The notes under the pieces were generated by a model that did no database searches, had not been told where the DNA came from, and saw only the letters and a program-made list of their open reading frames with translations. Of a stretch of 64,000 nt of DNA, positions 45,558-55,524 are shown piece by piece. The first letter of the stretch is position 1, and each line of letters opens with the position of its first letter. This DNA comes from Ignatzschineria indica (GTDB lineage: Bacteria; Pseudomonadota; Gammaproteobacteria; Cardiobacteriales; Wohlfahrtiimonadaceae), in assembly GCF_003121925.1 (NCBI RefSeq), contig NZ_QEWR01000002.1, forward strand, positions 248,001-312,000. The letters run 5' to 3'. The translations under genes were made by a program, and so were the position numbers.

Positions 45558-46347
45558 GGTAACTCTCCTGTTCTATAGTTGTTTGGTAGTAATGTATTAA
45601 GCCTATGAGGTGATCAATTTGGTCAGAAATTTTTAAAAATCTATTTAATCTATTTAATTCTGAACTTAAAGCTCGTCGTTTAGATGTTTTTAATCTTTGT
45701 ACAATATCGTTAGGAATTACAAAGTGAGTGTTATCGATTGATAAGCCATTATTAAGAAGATTTTTGTAAATTTGTAATCCACCTATATCAATATCTAATA
45801 AACAGAAAATATCTCCTTTAAACTCCCTTAGATAAGGGATAATATTTTGATTGGAAATACTATTACCCGCAGCATAGATAAATTCTATCTCATTCATATC
45901 ATGTTCTATTCCACAAGATTGATTCATAAATCGATAGGTATCTCTAAAATTTAAGAAGCACTCAAGATTTTCTATAATGATCGCATGTTGCTTTTTAGGC
46001 TGTGATAATGGATGATCATCCATAAAAATATGCACATAAGGTATTTCTGTTTGGTGAGTAACTGCTATGAGCATGGCACCATTAACATTTGTTTGATGTG
46101 TATTACCCATAAGACTTGCAGCTGCTCTGCTATTTTTATTGGTAGGTTGTGCGAGCTGAATAATTTTTTCAAAAGCATCATGATCGGTAATAGTCATTCC
46201 ATAAACTGTCTCACTATATTTTTTCGGAGTAACCGCTTGATTAATTAACGAGTCATCAATTTTTAAACGGGATAGCTTCCTATAAAGAAGAGGCCAATTG
46301 ACTCCTTTTCCTCTTTGGATCGCTTCTAATTCTTGGATTATTTTCAT
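45550..46347 (-). CDS. jetD: JetD/MksG-like Toprim nuclease subunit (compact)
   Basis: A 265-residue protein, first in the operon. The second half is a Toprim fold: the catalytic glutamate in AIIIENLECFLNF (Glu126 or Glu129) and the DxD pair in LLDIDIGGLQIY (Asp185 and Asp187). The N-terminal part is a winged-helix-like segment (residues 1-60). JetD/MksG cuts plasmid DNA that the SMC motor has extruded. Typical JetD proteins are nearer 380-400 residues, so this one is short and lacks much of the N-terminal arm. The Shine-Dalgarno sequence is poor. The gene order D-C-A-B differs from the common A-B-C-D. Confidence 0.78.
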   Translation of the reverse strand: MKIIQELEAIQRGKGVNWPLLYRKLSRLKIDDSLINQAVTPKKYSETVYGMTITDHDAFEKIIQLAQPTNKNSRAAASLMGNTHQTNVNGAMLIAVTHQTEIPYVHIFMDDHPLSQPKKQHAIIIENLECFLNFRDTYRFMNQSCGIEHDMNEIEFIYAAGNSISNQNIIPYLREFKGDIFCLLDIDIGGLQIYKNLLNNGLSIDNTHFVIPNDIVQRLKTSKRRALSSELNRLNRFLKISDQIDHLIGLIHYYQTTIEQESYRA

Positions 46348-46526
46348 TTTTATTTTTTATATCATTTGATACTAAACCTCTCAGAGTATGATTATAAAAT
46401 AATCATATGTCAATCTATTAAATCATTATTCCCCCCCTATATTTTTGATTAAAGAGGGAATTAAGATAAAAATTAATAGCTTTTTGAGTGTAATTTACGT
46501 ATCAATTAATACTATAGTTGGTGTAT
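46348..46526. promoter_or_regulatory. Divergent promoter region of the Wadjet-like operon and its regulator
   Basis: 179 AT-rich bases between jetD (leftward) and the WYL regulator (rightward). Short inverted words such as ATGATTA/TAATCAT occur at about 46385-46406, a plausible operator for the regulator. Promoter elements are not clear enough to name. Confidence 0.45.
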
Positions 46527-47441
46527 ATGGATGCTAATTTACAAAAAAAATATCAGTTTATAGAGTTTTTACTGTTATTTAAGGGGGTACTTACTCGTAA
46601 TGAGTTAGTGATAAGATTTTCTATTGGTGAGGCAACAGCTAGTCGGTTGATTGCCAGTTATATAGAGCAATATCCAAATCAAATGGTTTTTATGGGGGCT
46701 CGTAATGGGTATGCAATCTCGGAGAGTTTTACTCCCCATTATGAACACTCAGTAGAGGATGCCTTGCAATATATCGCTTACGGAAAGATCTCTAGTCAGT
46801 TACCGATAGAAAAATATGGTAATGAGTATTTAAAAAGCCTTACAAATTTAAGTGTTGTATTAGTCTCTAAAATTACACGGGCGATTGTGAACAGTGAGTG
46901 GTTAAAAATAGAGTATTTATCGACCTCTTCAGGAAAAACAGTAAAAAATATTAAGCCACATAGTCTGTTTAAGGCTGGAGGATCTTGGTATTTTAGAGCC
47001 TTTGACGTGCCAGATATAGAAAATATTGACTCTATCAGCTCTTTAAGTCATGAGCTGATTCAAAAATGTTATAAAACATTTAAGTTTAGCCGTGTATTAG
47101 ATGCAGTATTGAATGTAGATCGTAATGAAATCCCTTTAGTCGAACATGAAGTAAGCAGTGAAAGGGATGATGATTGGAATCGTTATCGTCATGTTCAATT
47201 AATTCCTCATCCTAAGGCCTTGCACCCTGAAAGTCAGATGTTGGATTTAGGAATAACAGATTTAGGTGTTAGAGAAATAGTGATTTCAGAAGCACTGCTA
47301 GGTTTTGTTTTAATTGATCTAAGGGTTGATTGTTCAAGAAATGCCGAACTTAATCCTTATGAATATCCATTGTATCTAAATAATTTAAGAGAGTTATTAA
47401 ATGTTTCTTCTATGAAGATAGCGCCAGGTTTTTCATTATAA
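46527..47441 (+). CDS. BrxR/CapW-like WYL-domain transcriptional regulator
   Basis: A 304-residue regulator. An N-terminal winged helix (KYQFIEFLLLFKGVLTRNEL then IGEATASRLIASYIEQYPNQM) is followed by a short linker with SFTPHYEH. Next is a WYL domain (about 105-200: WLKIEYLSTSSGKTVKNIKP, then WYFRAFDV) and a C-terminal extension. This is the layout of BrxR/CapW repressors that control BREX, CBASS and other defence operons. It is divergent from the SMC operon by 179 bases and probably represses it until a ligand binds the WYL domain. ATG 46527 is preferred; a TTG nine bases earlier is the alternative. Confidence 0.82.
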   Translation: MDANLQKKYQFIEFLLLFKGVLTRNELVIRFSIGEATASRLIASYIEQYPNQMVFMGARNGYAISESFTPHYEHSVEDALQYIAYGKISSQLPIEKYGNEYLKSLTNLSVVLVSKITRAIVNSEWLKIEYLSTSSGKTVKNIKPHSLFKAGGSWYFRAFDVPDIENIDSISSLSHELIQKCYKTFKFSRVLDAVLNVDRNEIPLVEHEVSSERDDDWNRYRHVQLIPHPKALHPESQMLDLGITDLGVREIVISEALLGFVLIDLRVDCSRNAELNPYEYPLYLNNLRELLNVSSMKIAPGFSL

Positions 47442-48291
47442 GTAGCTATAAGTAAACATAGAGAAGAAATCTCACAAAATGCTCGTCGTAATATTACGAC
47501 GGTACAAGAGATCAGATATTTAAATACAACGATATATCTACTTGTATCAAGCACACAAAGATATTATTTAACATAATATATAGAATCGGACATTTTATAT
47601 ATCCTTCATATTGAGGTAGGAGAATACCCTCTTTAAAGGATCAGTGTCGATTTTGATCTTTGTTCTTATATTTCTTGTTCGGCATCTTCAATATGATCAT
47701 TCCTAATGAATCTCATGAACATTCATAGATTCTACGTAAATATGATTCGGGCTAGATTCGAAGTTTTAATTAGAAACTGTTTAAAGCTACCTTAAACGTC
47801 TATCTTAAAAGAGATGACCTTACAGGTGACTTTGAAACTTAGAGTTTTTCTTAGGACTCTCTAGGAAGGAATCTTTTGGCATCAGCCTTCATCTAAATTG
47901 ATTCGATCGATCTCTTTCTGCTTCATGCTTTTTATAAGTCTTCATCGATTCAGTACATAGATTCTGTAAATATTCATAAATTGAATATTATTCATGAGTA
48001 TTCAAGATCACTCGAGTATCACTCGACATACCCCAAAATTATCAAAGTAAAAATTGTTAAAGTTAGGCAATAAAAAAGGATTGGAGTAAATTACCCAATC
48101 CTTCTTATCCGTTTGATCAGTAATCGATCAGAATAGCTCAAATATCTCTTTCTACCTGCTCTATTGACGATTATCATTAAATGATAATCTTTTAGATATA
48201 TTACACATTGCGTGTTGCATGCAACTATCACATATGATAAAAATACCTTTAAGCTAAACGAATTTATAAGTAAGGAGAGATCTTTAAAATA
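47442..48291. other. Long intergenic region at the right edge of the defence island
   Basis: 850 bases without a believable gene. It is AT-rich, with repeated ATTCAT/GATTC words (for example at 47685-47745 and 47940-48015). No insertion sequence, attachment site or tRNA remnant was recognised. The only clear element is the terminator at 48072-48107. Confidence 0.55.
48072..48107 (-). terminator. Terminator of the FCD-GntR regulator gene
   Basis: AAGGATTGG (48076-48084) pairs with CCAATCCTT (48095-48103) around a 10-base loop. On the minus strand the stem is followed by six T, so it fits the leftward gene starting at 49005. Confidence 0.75.
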
Positions 48292-49005
48292 TTACTGTTT
48301 ATGAATCCAGGAGAACTGTTCGAGAATATCGGTATCATTCCAATTTTCACGGCTATTTGATTCTTGTGTCACTAAGAGACGTGCGGTATTGATAATATGG
48401 CGCTCCATCTCTTTGCCGGCATTATCAGGATCACCATTTAGGATTGCTTTATGTAATTCTTGATGATCTTCAAAAGCTTCAAGACAAGTGCGTGAATGTG
48501 GAATAGTACTGGGGCCCGAGAGTAAGACTGTATTGCGTGTATTATCGATAATTGTTAATGCCCTTTCGACAGCGGCGATCTTAAGGAGTGCTGAATGGTA
48601 CTCTTTATCTGCCTGAAGTGTTGCTTTTGCATCATCTGCTTCTGCGGCTTTAAAGAGGTTTTGATAAGCAATATTAAGCGCTTTAAGATCATCTTCGGTC
48701 CGAATCATTGCCACTTTTCGAACCAATGGCACTTCAAGCATTAGACGAATTTGAAAAGATTCTAAAAGATCTTTTAAAGAGGTCGGAAGGATACGAATAC
48801 CGCGATTGCGCTCAATACGGACCAGACCAATATTGGCAAGTTGTTGGGCTGCTTCTCGAATGGGGGTTCTCGATGCACCTACCCACTCCCCTATCTCAGT
48901 TGCTGAGTAGAGTTTTCCTGGTTCTAACACATTATTAAGGATCGCTTCACGTAAGAGTTCAAACGCTTGATCAGAGAGACTTTCTATTTTTTTTAGTTTT
49001 TTCAT
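48292..49005 (-). CDS. GntR-family regulator, FCD (FadR C-terminal) type
   Basis: A 237-residue repressor or activator. The N-terminal winged helix shows LSDQAFELLREAIL and YSATEIGEWVGASRTPIREA. The helical FCD ligand domain has the metal-binding Asp/His pattern DKEYHSALLKIA, EDHQELHKAIL and MERHIINTARLL. ATG 49005 is chosen over a TTG six bases earlier. It is divergent from lhgO with 29 bases between the starts, so it very likely controls it. In E. coli the FCD regulator GlaR (CsiR) similarly controls lhgO, which supports 2-hydroxyglutarate or glutarate as the signal, though that is inference. Confidence 0.85.
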   Translation of the reverse strand: MKKLKKIESLSDQAFELLREAILNNVLEPGKLYSATEIGEWVGASRTPIREAAQQLANIGLVRIERNRGIRILPTSLKDLLESFQIRLMLEVPLVRKVAMIRTEDDLKALNIAYQNLFKAAEADDAKATLQADKEYHSALLKIAAVERALTIIDNTRNTVLLSGPSTIPHSRTCLEAFEDHQELHKAILNGDPDNAGKEMERHIINTARLLVTQESNSRENWNDTDILEQFSWIHKQ

Positions 49006-49034
49006 ATTCAAGTATCGTAATTAAGGAGATAAAT

Positions 49035-50255
49035 GTGTCAACCATCAACTATGCAGTGATTGGAGGAGGAATCAACGGACTCTCCGTTGCAAGACAGCTT
49101 CTCATCGACTATCCCGATGCCAATGTGACCCTTTTTGAAAAAGAGTCGGAGGTTGCAAGACATCAAACAAGCCATAACTCCGGCGTTGTGCATGCAGGAT
49201 TATATTATGCAAAGGGTAGCCTAAAAGCAAGATTATGTCGACGTGGTGTGAAGCTTGTTCGTGATTATTGTCAAACGAATAATCTTCCTTATGATCAGTG
49301 TGGAAAAGTTGTGGTCGCCCTCAATGAGATTGAAGAGGAACGATTAAAAAAACTCTATCAAATCGCCCTCGATAACGAAGTACCCAATGTTCGCATGCTC
49401 TATGGTGATGAAATTAAAGAGGTGGAGCCCAATTGTATTGGTGTTGCTGCCCTTCACTCTCCTGAAACGGCGATCGTCAGCTATGAAGCGATTGCAAAAC
49501 GTATTGCCGAAGAGATTCGAGAACGTGGGGGAAAAATTGAACTCAATAGTCCTGTGGAATCAATTACAAATAGTGCTGATGGGAAGATCAAGATCATACT
49601 TGCCGGAAATCGTGCTATTCCTACGGAATTTGATTATGCCGTTAGCTGTGCCGGCTTGCAGTCAGACCGATTAGCGAAAAATTCAGGCGATATCGATACT
49701 CCTAAAATAGTCCCCTTCTTTGGGCAATATTTTGTTTTAGATGATCAATATACAGATGATGTTAAAGGGCTTATCTACCCCGTTCCTGATCCTAAATATC
49801 CATTTTTAGGTGTCCATTTTACCAAGCGTATCGATGGGAAAATGACAATAGGCCCTAATGCTTTTCTCTCTAAAGGACGAGAAAATTACGATGGTAAAGG
49901 ATTTAATTGGCGCGATATTAAAGAGTATCTCCTCTATCCTGGTTTTTGGCGCTTTGCTTTCCGTAATATTCCTGCCGCTATGCGCGAATCAAAAACGGTT
50001 TTTAGCCAACAAAACTTTATTAATGAAGCGACTAAATATGTGCCTAGCCTCGCTAAAATGACGGTCAAGCCAGCAACAAGAGGGATTAGGGCGCAAGCAA
50101 TGGAAGCAGATGGAACGTTAGTTGATGACTTTGTGATTCGCCGTGATGGCAATATTACCCATATTCGCAATGCACCATCACCGGGAGCGACCTCTTCTAT
50201 GGCAATCGCAGAGTATATTGTGCGAGAAGTGATGCCGGGGAAAGAGGGTCAGTAG
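49035..50255 (+). CDS. lhgO: L-2-hydroxyglutarate oxidase/dehydrogenase
   Basis: A 406-residue FAD-dependent enzyme that oxidises L-2-hydroxyglutarate to 2-oxoglutarate and passes electrons to the membrane quinone pool. The dinucleotide-binding motif is VIGGGINGLSVAR (from residue 8). HQTSHNSGVVHAGLYY near 43 is the LhgO signature, and PSPGATSSMAIAEYI near the C-terminus completes FAD binding. The GTG at 49035 follows TTAAGGAG at good spacing; an ATG two bases earlier is in another frame. It is divergent from an FCD-GntR regulator and is followed by a strong terminator. The csiD and gab genes are not adjacent. Confidence 0.92.
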   Translation: MSTINYAVIGGGINGLSVARQLLIDYPDANVTLFEKESEVARHQTSHNSGVVHAGLYYAKGSLKARLCRRGVKLVRDYCQTNNLPYDQCGKVVVALNEIEEERLKKLYQIALDNEVPNVRMLYGDEIKEVEPNCIGVAALHSPETAIVSYEAIAKRIAEEIRERGGKIELNSPVESITNSADGKIKIILAGNRAIPTEFDYAVSCAGLQSDRLAKNSGDIDTPKIVPFFGQYFVLDDQYTDDVKGLIYPVPDPKYPFLGVHFTKRIDGKMTIGPNAFLSKGRENYDGKGFNWRDIKEYLLYPGFWRFAFRNIPAAMRESKTVFSQQNFINEATKYVPSLAKMTVKPATRGIRAQAMEADGTLVDDFVIRRDGNITHIRNAPSPGATSSMAIAEYIVREVMPGKEGQ

Positions 50256-50291
50256 ATCGAGTTGATATCAGCTACAAGGATTTAAAATTAT

Positions 50292-50333
50292 AAGGACTAA
50301 ATCTAATAATATTGAAGATTTAGTCCTTTTTTG
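50292..50333 (+). terminator. Terminator of lhgO
   Basis: A 13-bp perfect stem, AAGGACTAAATCT (50292-50304) with AGATTTAGTCCTT (50316-50328), an 11-base loop and a T run. Confidence 0.92.
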
Positions 50334-50946
50334 TTGAGCCCTTCCCCTTTTGTAAAGATGCTGCTCCTTATATAGCTCCCCTACTTTATCCTTTATTCAC
50401 CTATTCCTTGATCATTTTCTATTACCTTTCCATTCTGACACTTCTACTAGCTCCTAGCGTTCTCTTTAGCATTCTTTATAACGCTTTCTATAACCTTCTG
50501 AAATATCTATCAATTCTTTCTAACCCTCTATGTTTGGGGCGAATGAAGATAATATTTAATAATAAATTCTTTTTGTTTTATCTATTGTGTAGTAAATTGT
50601 ACTTATCAATAATATATTGCTGTTTTATATGAAAAGTAGGTTATATCCAATATTTAAATGAGATATACAGATGAAATATAGAAAATATATTAAGCAAAAT
50701 AGAATGAAATCTGTTGCCGATTGCACCGATCTCTATTTTTAGATTCCTGATTGTGATTTTTTGATATTTATCATTTTAGGTGAGTGATATTAGATAAATG
50801 GCTCGGTTATTCAGTAGTCAGGGATTAATTATTACGCCTTGCTCTTATCTCTCCTCTTCCCTTCTTTATCGATCGATATCGATTTAACTCCTTATACAAG
50901 ATCTTTGTACAAGATCCTTATATAGATAAAAGGTAATTTATAAATT
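50334..50946. other. Intergenic region upstream of the autotransporter
   Basis: About 610 bases, AT-rich with a pyrimidine-rich segment (50395-50525) of decayed TTCTTTATAACG-like repeats. A 74-codon hydrophobic frame here has no ribosome binding site and is probably chance. The promoter of the autotransporter must lie in the right part. Confidence 0.5.
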
Positions 50947-53900
50947 ATGAATAATCCTATTTTTTCAAACTGTAAAAAAAGAGAGATAAAAAAAAATTAT
51001 TCTACTATTTCTATTGATCTCTGCGCTCCCTGAACTTGTTGATGCCCAGGAGATGAGTGATGGCGCTAATGAAAATAAGCACTATCAGCAAATTACCCTT
51101 CCGATTGATAGAGGTTCCGACACTCCTTCAAATTATGATAATTCGGCTGTGACTAAAATTAATTTAGATCATTATGATGCATTAGTTGAAGAGCGAGAGA
51201 TAGTGATCACAAATGCTCCGGCAGATGGTGATCCTCTCTATGGTGGTGAGTCGAGCGCTACGATTAAAACGGGAGATGCTACTGCCGGAAAATCGACGGG
51301 ACACTCGCGCGCTGAGGCAGCCATTACCCTACCTGAAAAGATCAATTTCTCTGTAAAGACTCAAAACAATAACTTAACGATCAAAGAGAATATCGGCTTT
51401 GCTGGATCACTCTACGGTGGTCAATCTTCCATTGAACTTATAACAGGCGTTACTACCGGAAATGATGTTATAAGTAGCGGTGAATATGGGTTCTCCATTA
51501 AAGATGGCAGTATTAATATTTATGGTGAGATGGAGGCCGCATCTTTAGGGAATCAAGTTACGCTTGCATCAAATGCAAGTGGAGTCGATTCAGTAATCGG
51601 GGGTGAAGCAATACTTACTGGAAAATCAGGTGATGCTCGAACTGGTAATGTAAGTAGTCAGCCAACCAAAGATGTATCAAGACTTGTAAATAGAGCCTCT
51701 GCTTTTACTAATATTGATAGTAATAATCTTATTTTAGAAGCCTCTCAAAATCATATTACAGTTGCTACCGATGCGAATCGTTTAATAGGTGGTCGAGCAT
51801 TGGCCCAATTTAATTCTGGTGATGCGAAATCGGGATATATTAAGGTCGATACAGAAGATGATATTGCCGCAGAAAACTACACATTTGCCAATAGCTATGT
51901 GGTTACAAAGGATTTAACGCTGAAAGCTGATAAAAATTGGGTTGAAGCGCAGGGAAATAGTAGTGAGATCTATGGTGGAAGTGCAGAATTATCACTTATA
52001 GCTGGTGATGCAATTGCTGGCGGTGTTAGCTATCAAAATGGTACTAAAATATATGCTGATGTTGATGCCAATGCCATCACGCGAGCAACGGGTTCATCGA
52101 TGACCGCAAACCAGAACTCTCTCTTCTTATTAGGAAATGCCGATAAAGCTGTCGGAGGAAGTGCCGCCATCTCTCTAGTTTCGGGTGATGCTATTGCGGG
52201 GAATATCTCTTCAAACTCCACCATTTACGATAAGAATCCTGAATATCATGATCCGGCAGATCCCGAGCAAAAACTCCCTCATAAAAAGGCCTTTGCTTAT
52301 TCAGAAGTTTATGCCGATTCGATGAATGTTCAGGCTAACGGCAATCAGGTTGAAGTTGGAGTAAAAGGTGCTGTGACCAATCTTATTGGCGGAGAGATCT
52401 CCCTTACTCTCGAAGCCGGCAATGCCAAAAGTGGAGCGGTTATTCATGCAAAAGATGATAAACAATCAGAGTACAAGATTGATGCTGGCGCGAATATTAG
52501 CCTGGAAAATACGGTGTTAAAAGCAAATAATAACAATGTAAGACTCTTGGGAAGTCTCAATAGTGGCGGGAATATTTATGGAGGTGATATCCATTATACG
52601 ATAACACCAGGGAAAGCCTATTACCAAAATGGAGAGGAGATATCAGAAAGAAACAGCGTTATGATGGATGGCACTCAAGCTTATGCGCGTAATAATCTTA
52701 TCGAGCTAGGAGAATTTACAAAAGTCGATAATGGTGGGCAACTGTATGGGGGTCATTTAACCTATAATGGTGACTACCGCCCTGCACAGTATGATCTTTT
52801 TACAGGAAATAGGCTACATACTAGTTCTCGATCTCCGCTCCACTTTAAGGAGGTTGCTAATTTTGAGTATTATCAATTCACCTTAACACCACAATTAGCC
52901 AATGAGAATATCGCTATCATTAATGCCGATAAGATTATCTTTGGAAGTAATGAACAGAATCAGAACCTCTCTTCCAATGGCTCTACTCCCTCTACTCCCT
53001 CCAAAATTAATGTAGTAGGAATTCACTCTGGTGATCGCATATTAGGCGTTGGCGATCAATTTATTTTAATGCAAGCAAAACCCGGAGAGCTTCGAGGGGA
53101 TGCAACAGCAGGAATAGATGAAGTGACACAGATACAACAAGGGATCTCACTTCTTTATAGTGTTGAAACAGAAGTTGAATATGAGAATGATCGTGTAATC
53201 ACTGTTATTAAAAAAGGCACAAACAAGCCAACAGATCCTGAAAAACCTGATCCCCCCTACGTATGGACTAACCCGGAACTGAAAGTTGTAGGGGACGGCC
53301 GCCTCGCCATGGAAGAGCTCCTTCTCCGAGGTGCGGATAATCTTCTAGGGATTATTCGTAAAAATCAGATTGAAGGTTATGTTCCTTTTGCTGACTTTTA
53401 TGCCGGTCACTCAAAATATGCTAATGGATCAGTGATTCGTGCGAATGAATATATCATTACGATGGGAATGACATATAAAAAAGAGAATTGGGTGATTGCT
53501 CCGATTGTTGAATATGGTTGGTCTGATTATAAAAATCATACACAATATGTCGGTCAAAATGGGAATAGATTCACCAGCCGTGGATCGGGGGATAATTACT
53601 ACTATGGACTTGGTCTATTGAGTCGTTATAGCTTTGATAATGGTCTCTATCTGGATGGTGGGGTTAGATACGGAAAAAGCCGCAGTAAATTTAATTCCCA
53701 AGATCTTGCGCATGCGGCAACAGGTGAGCTTGCTCATTATAAAATCTCTAGCCCATATTGGGGAGCGCACTTCTCTGTAGGTTATGAGATGCCTATAGCG
53801 GAGAATCAACATTTTGATCTCTCCTCTACCTTCTTATGGACAAGGCTCAATCGTAAAAATAGTCGTGTAGTAGGAGATGAGATCCATTTTGGTGCTATTA

Positions 53901-54190
53901 ACTCTAAGCGACTCAATGTCGGGGCCGAGTGGCATTATGATTATCGTCCCGATATGAGTTTTAGAGCGGGTATTGCCTATGAGTATGAGTTTGATACCCA
54001 ATTTAATCTTCATGCTTATAGAATGAAGGTTGATACAACATCTCTTAAGGGAAGTACAGGGATTGTTAAAGTAGGAACAAGCTTAAAGCCCTCAGAATCC
54101 TCTAGATTCTCCTATGATGCCGATCTTTCTGGTTACTTTGGTAAACGGAAAGGAGGCGAAATTAGCGTGCGAGTAAACTATGAACTCTAA
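50947..54190 (+). CDS. Large autotransporter adhesin, frameshifted in a poly-A tract (probably phase-variable)
   Basis: The open frame from 51014 encodes about 1,058 residues: a passenger (to about 770) with nine copies of a [Y/I/V]GGx(A/S)...G(D/N)Ax(A/S)G motif, then a C-terminal autotransporter beta-barrel (about 790-1058). The barrel ends in SVRVNYEL rather than an aromatic. The frame has no normal start. ATG 50947 opens a second frame, MNNPIFSNCKKREIKK, whose continuation in the long frame would be IILLFLLISALPELVDA: together a perfect signal peptide. They are separated by one base in a 9-A tract (50988-50996); eight As would join them into about 1,080 residues. As written, translation from the ATG stops after 28 codons. 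It is an outer-membrane surface protein of unknown ligand. Confidence 0.82.
50988..50996 (+). repeat. Homopolymer A9 tract inside the signal-peptide region
   Basis: Nine consecutive A separate the start frame and the main frame of the autotransporter. A second run of seven A lies at 50974-50980. Loss of one A in either would restore the full reading frame. Slipped-strand mutation or transcriptional slippage at such runs is known to switch surface proteins. Confidence 0.85.
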
Positions 54191-54441
54191 GCTATGAATC
54201 CTAAACTATTGACTCTAAAATAAGCGTTTGAAGATAGAAGCCTCAAAAGTAGATTCAAAAGTAGATTAGCAATTCAACATCAAGAAAAAGTTAAAGAGGA
54301 ATCTTTGAGTTGACTATTCTATTGAAAAAGCTTTTGGGGCCTTTTATTTTTATCAAATTGTTTCGATTAAATATCTACTTTTAATCGCTATTAATATATC
54401 GTTTTAGTATCTATTCTAAAATCAGTATCCCATCTAAAATA
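54191..54441. other. Gap between convergent autotransporter and corA-type genes
   Basis: 251 bases with AAAGTAGATT repeats at about 54246-54266. A weak AAAAG..CTTTT hairpin at 54325-54350 is followed by T-rich sequence on the plus strand, possibly the autotransporter terminator. Confidence 0.4.
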
Positions 54442-55389
54442 TCAGAAGAATCTCTTCTTGAAGAAGATGCCGGCAACAACGCCACTTAATACCACCATGA
54501 TTGCAATTAGTAACATAAATGCTTCCGGTTCATCTTGATATGGCAGGGGAACATTCATCCCATAGATGCTCGCAATTAATGTTGGAATCGAGAGCACAAT
54601 CGTCATTGCCGTTAAAAGCTTAACCACATGGCTCACATTATTTTGAATAATATTGCCATAAGCATCCATCACATTATTAGCATTGAGTTGGTTAATCTCT
54701 GCAACAGAGTAAGCCTGCTCAAGCTCAACAATAGTGTCATCAAATAACTCTTGTCCATCTGCAATGAGCTCTAGGTGGTGCTCATGATTAATCTTTCTCA
54801 TAAGATGTAACATCTGTTTAAGAGAGATTGTCATATCGAGCAATCCATCATTAAGATAGAGTAATGTATAGAGCTCTGAATTGCGATATGAACGGGAGAG
54901 CTCCTCTTCTGCTTCCGCGATCTCATGCTCCATGGTATGCATCAATTTAAGATAGCGTTGTGCGGTGTGATGAAGAAGATCGAGCGTATTTTGAATAAGT
55001 CGCTCTGCCCCTAAACCTTGGCAGTTTCGAATAAAATTCTCCCTTAATTGTGGCGTCTCGACACTACAGATTGTTACAAGGTGAGAGCCCGTCAGCACGA
55101 TGCCAAAAGGGACGGTCCGGTAACGAATACCATCGCTATTTTTCTCAATTTCCCGATTCACCGTGGGAACATGGATAATAATGTAGGTGATCCCGGCACC
55201 CTTCTCAATCATCGGCCGAGTGTTAGGATCGAGTGCTTCTGCAATAAAATGGCTGGAGATCCCCAATTGGCGATTCATCTTAAGGCGCTCTGCCGCTGTG
55301 GGGGCAATCACCTCTACCCAGTTCTCTTGCGTGATCTCTGATTCATGGTAGTAGCTATTGCGAATAAGGTTTTTATAGATCTGCATCAT
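54442..55389 (-). CDS. CorA-family divalent cation transporter, copy 1
   Basis: A 315-residue CorA-type channel subunit: a large N-terminal cytoplasmic domain with long helices (about 150-250), then two C-terminal membrane helices. The signature YGMN (Gly277-Met278-Asn279) closes the first membrane helix and is followed by VPLPYQDEPE in the periplasmic loop, then a second helix ending in FKKRFF. CorA pentamers let Mg2+ (or Co2+/Ni2+) enter. GGAGG precedes the ATG at 55389. It is the last of three tandem paralogues that lie downstream of an M-box Mg2+ riboswitch, so magnesium is the likely ion. Confidence 0.88.
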   Translation of the reverse strand: MMQIYKNLIRNSYYHESEITQENWVEVIAPTAAERLKMNRQLGISSHFIAEALDPNTRPMIEKGAGITYIIIHVPTVNREIEKNSDGIRYRTVPFGIVLTGSHLVTICSVETPQLRENFIRNCQGLGAERLIQNTLDLLHHTAQRYLKLMHTMEHEIAEAEEELSRSYRNSELYTLLYLNDGLLDMTISLKQMLHLMRKINHEHHLELIADGQELFDDTIVELEQAYSVAEINQLNANNVMDAYGNIIQNNVSHVVKLLTAMTIVLSIPTLIASIYGMNVPLPYQDEPEAFMLLIAIMVVLSGVVAGIFFKKRFF

Positions 55390-55524
55390 TGTGATACCTC
55401 CGATATTGTTGGCTGTTTCTTCTATTTTTACGTCTACTGAGTCTACTGATATCTCTATTTCTTATTTCTATTTCTGCTTATATCTTAGAATTTTTTCTTC
55501 AATCTCGATTTCCCGACTCCTCGA

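Noticed and set aside
48292-50255. Whether the FCD-GntR regulator belongs to the defence island
   Set aside because: It is 29 bases from the divergent lhgO and fits metabolic control of that gene; no defence link is visible.
50408-50632. A 74-codon hydrophobic frame between lhgO and the autotransporter
   Set aside because: The hydrophobicity comes from a pyrimidine-rich, repeat-like DNA stretch; there is no ribosome binding site.
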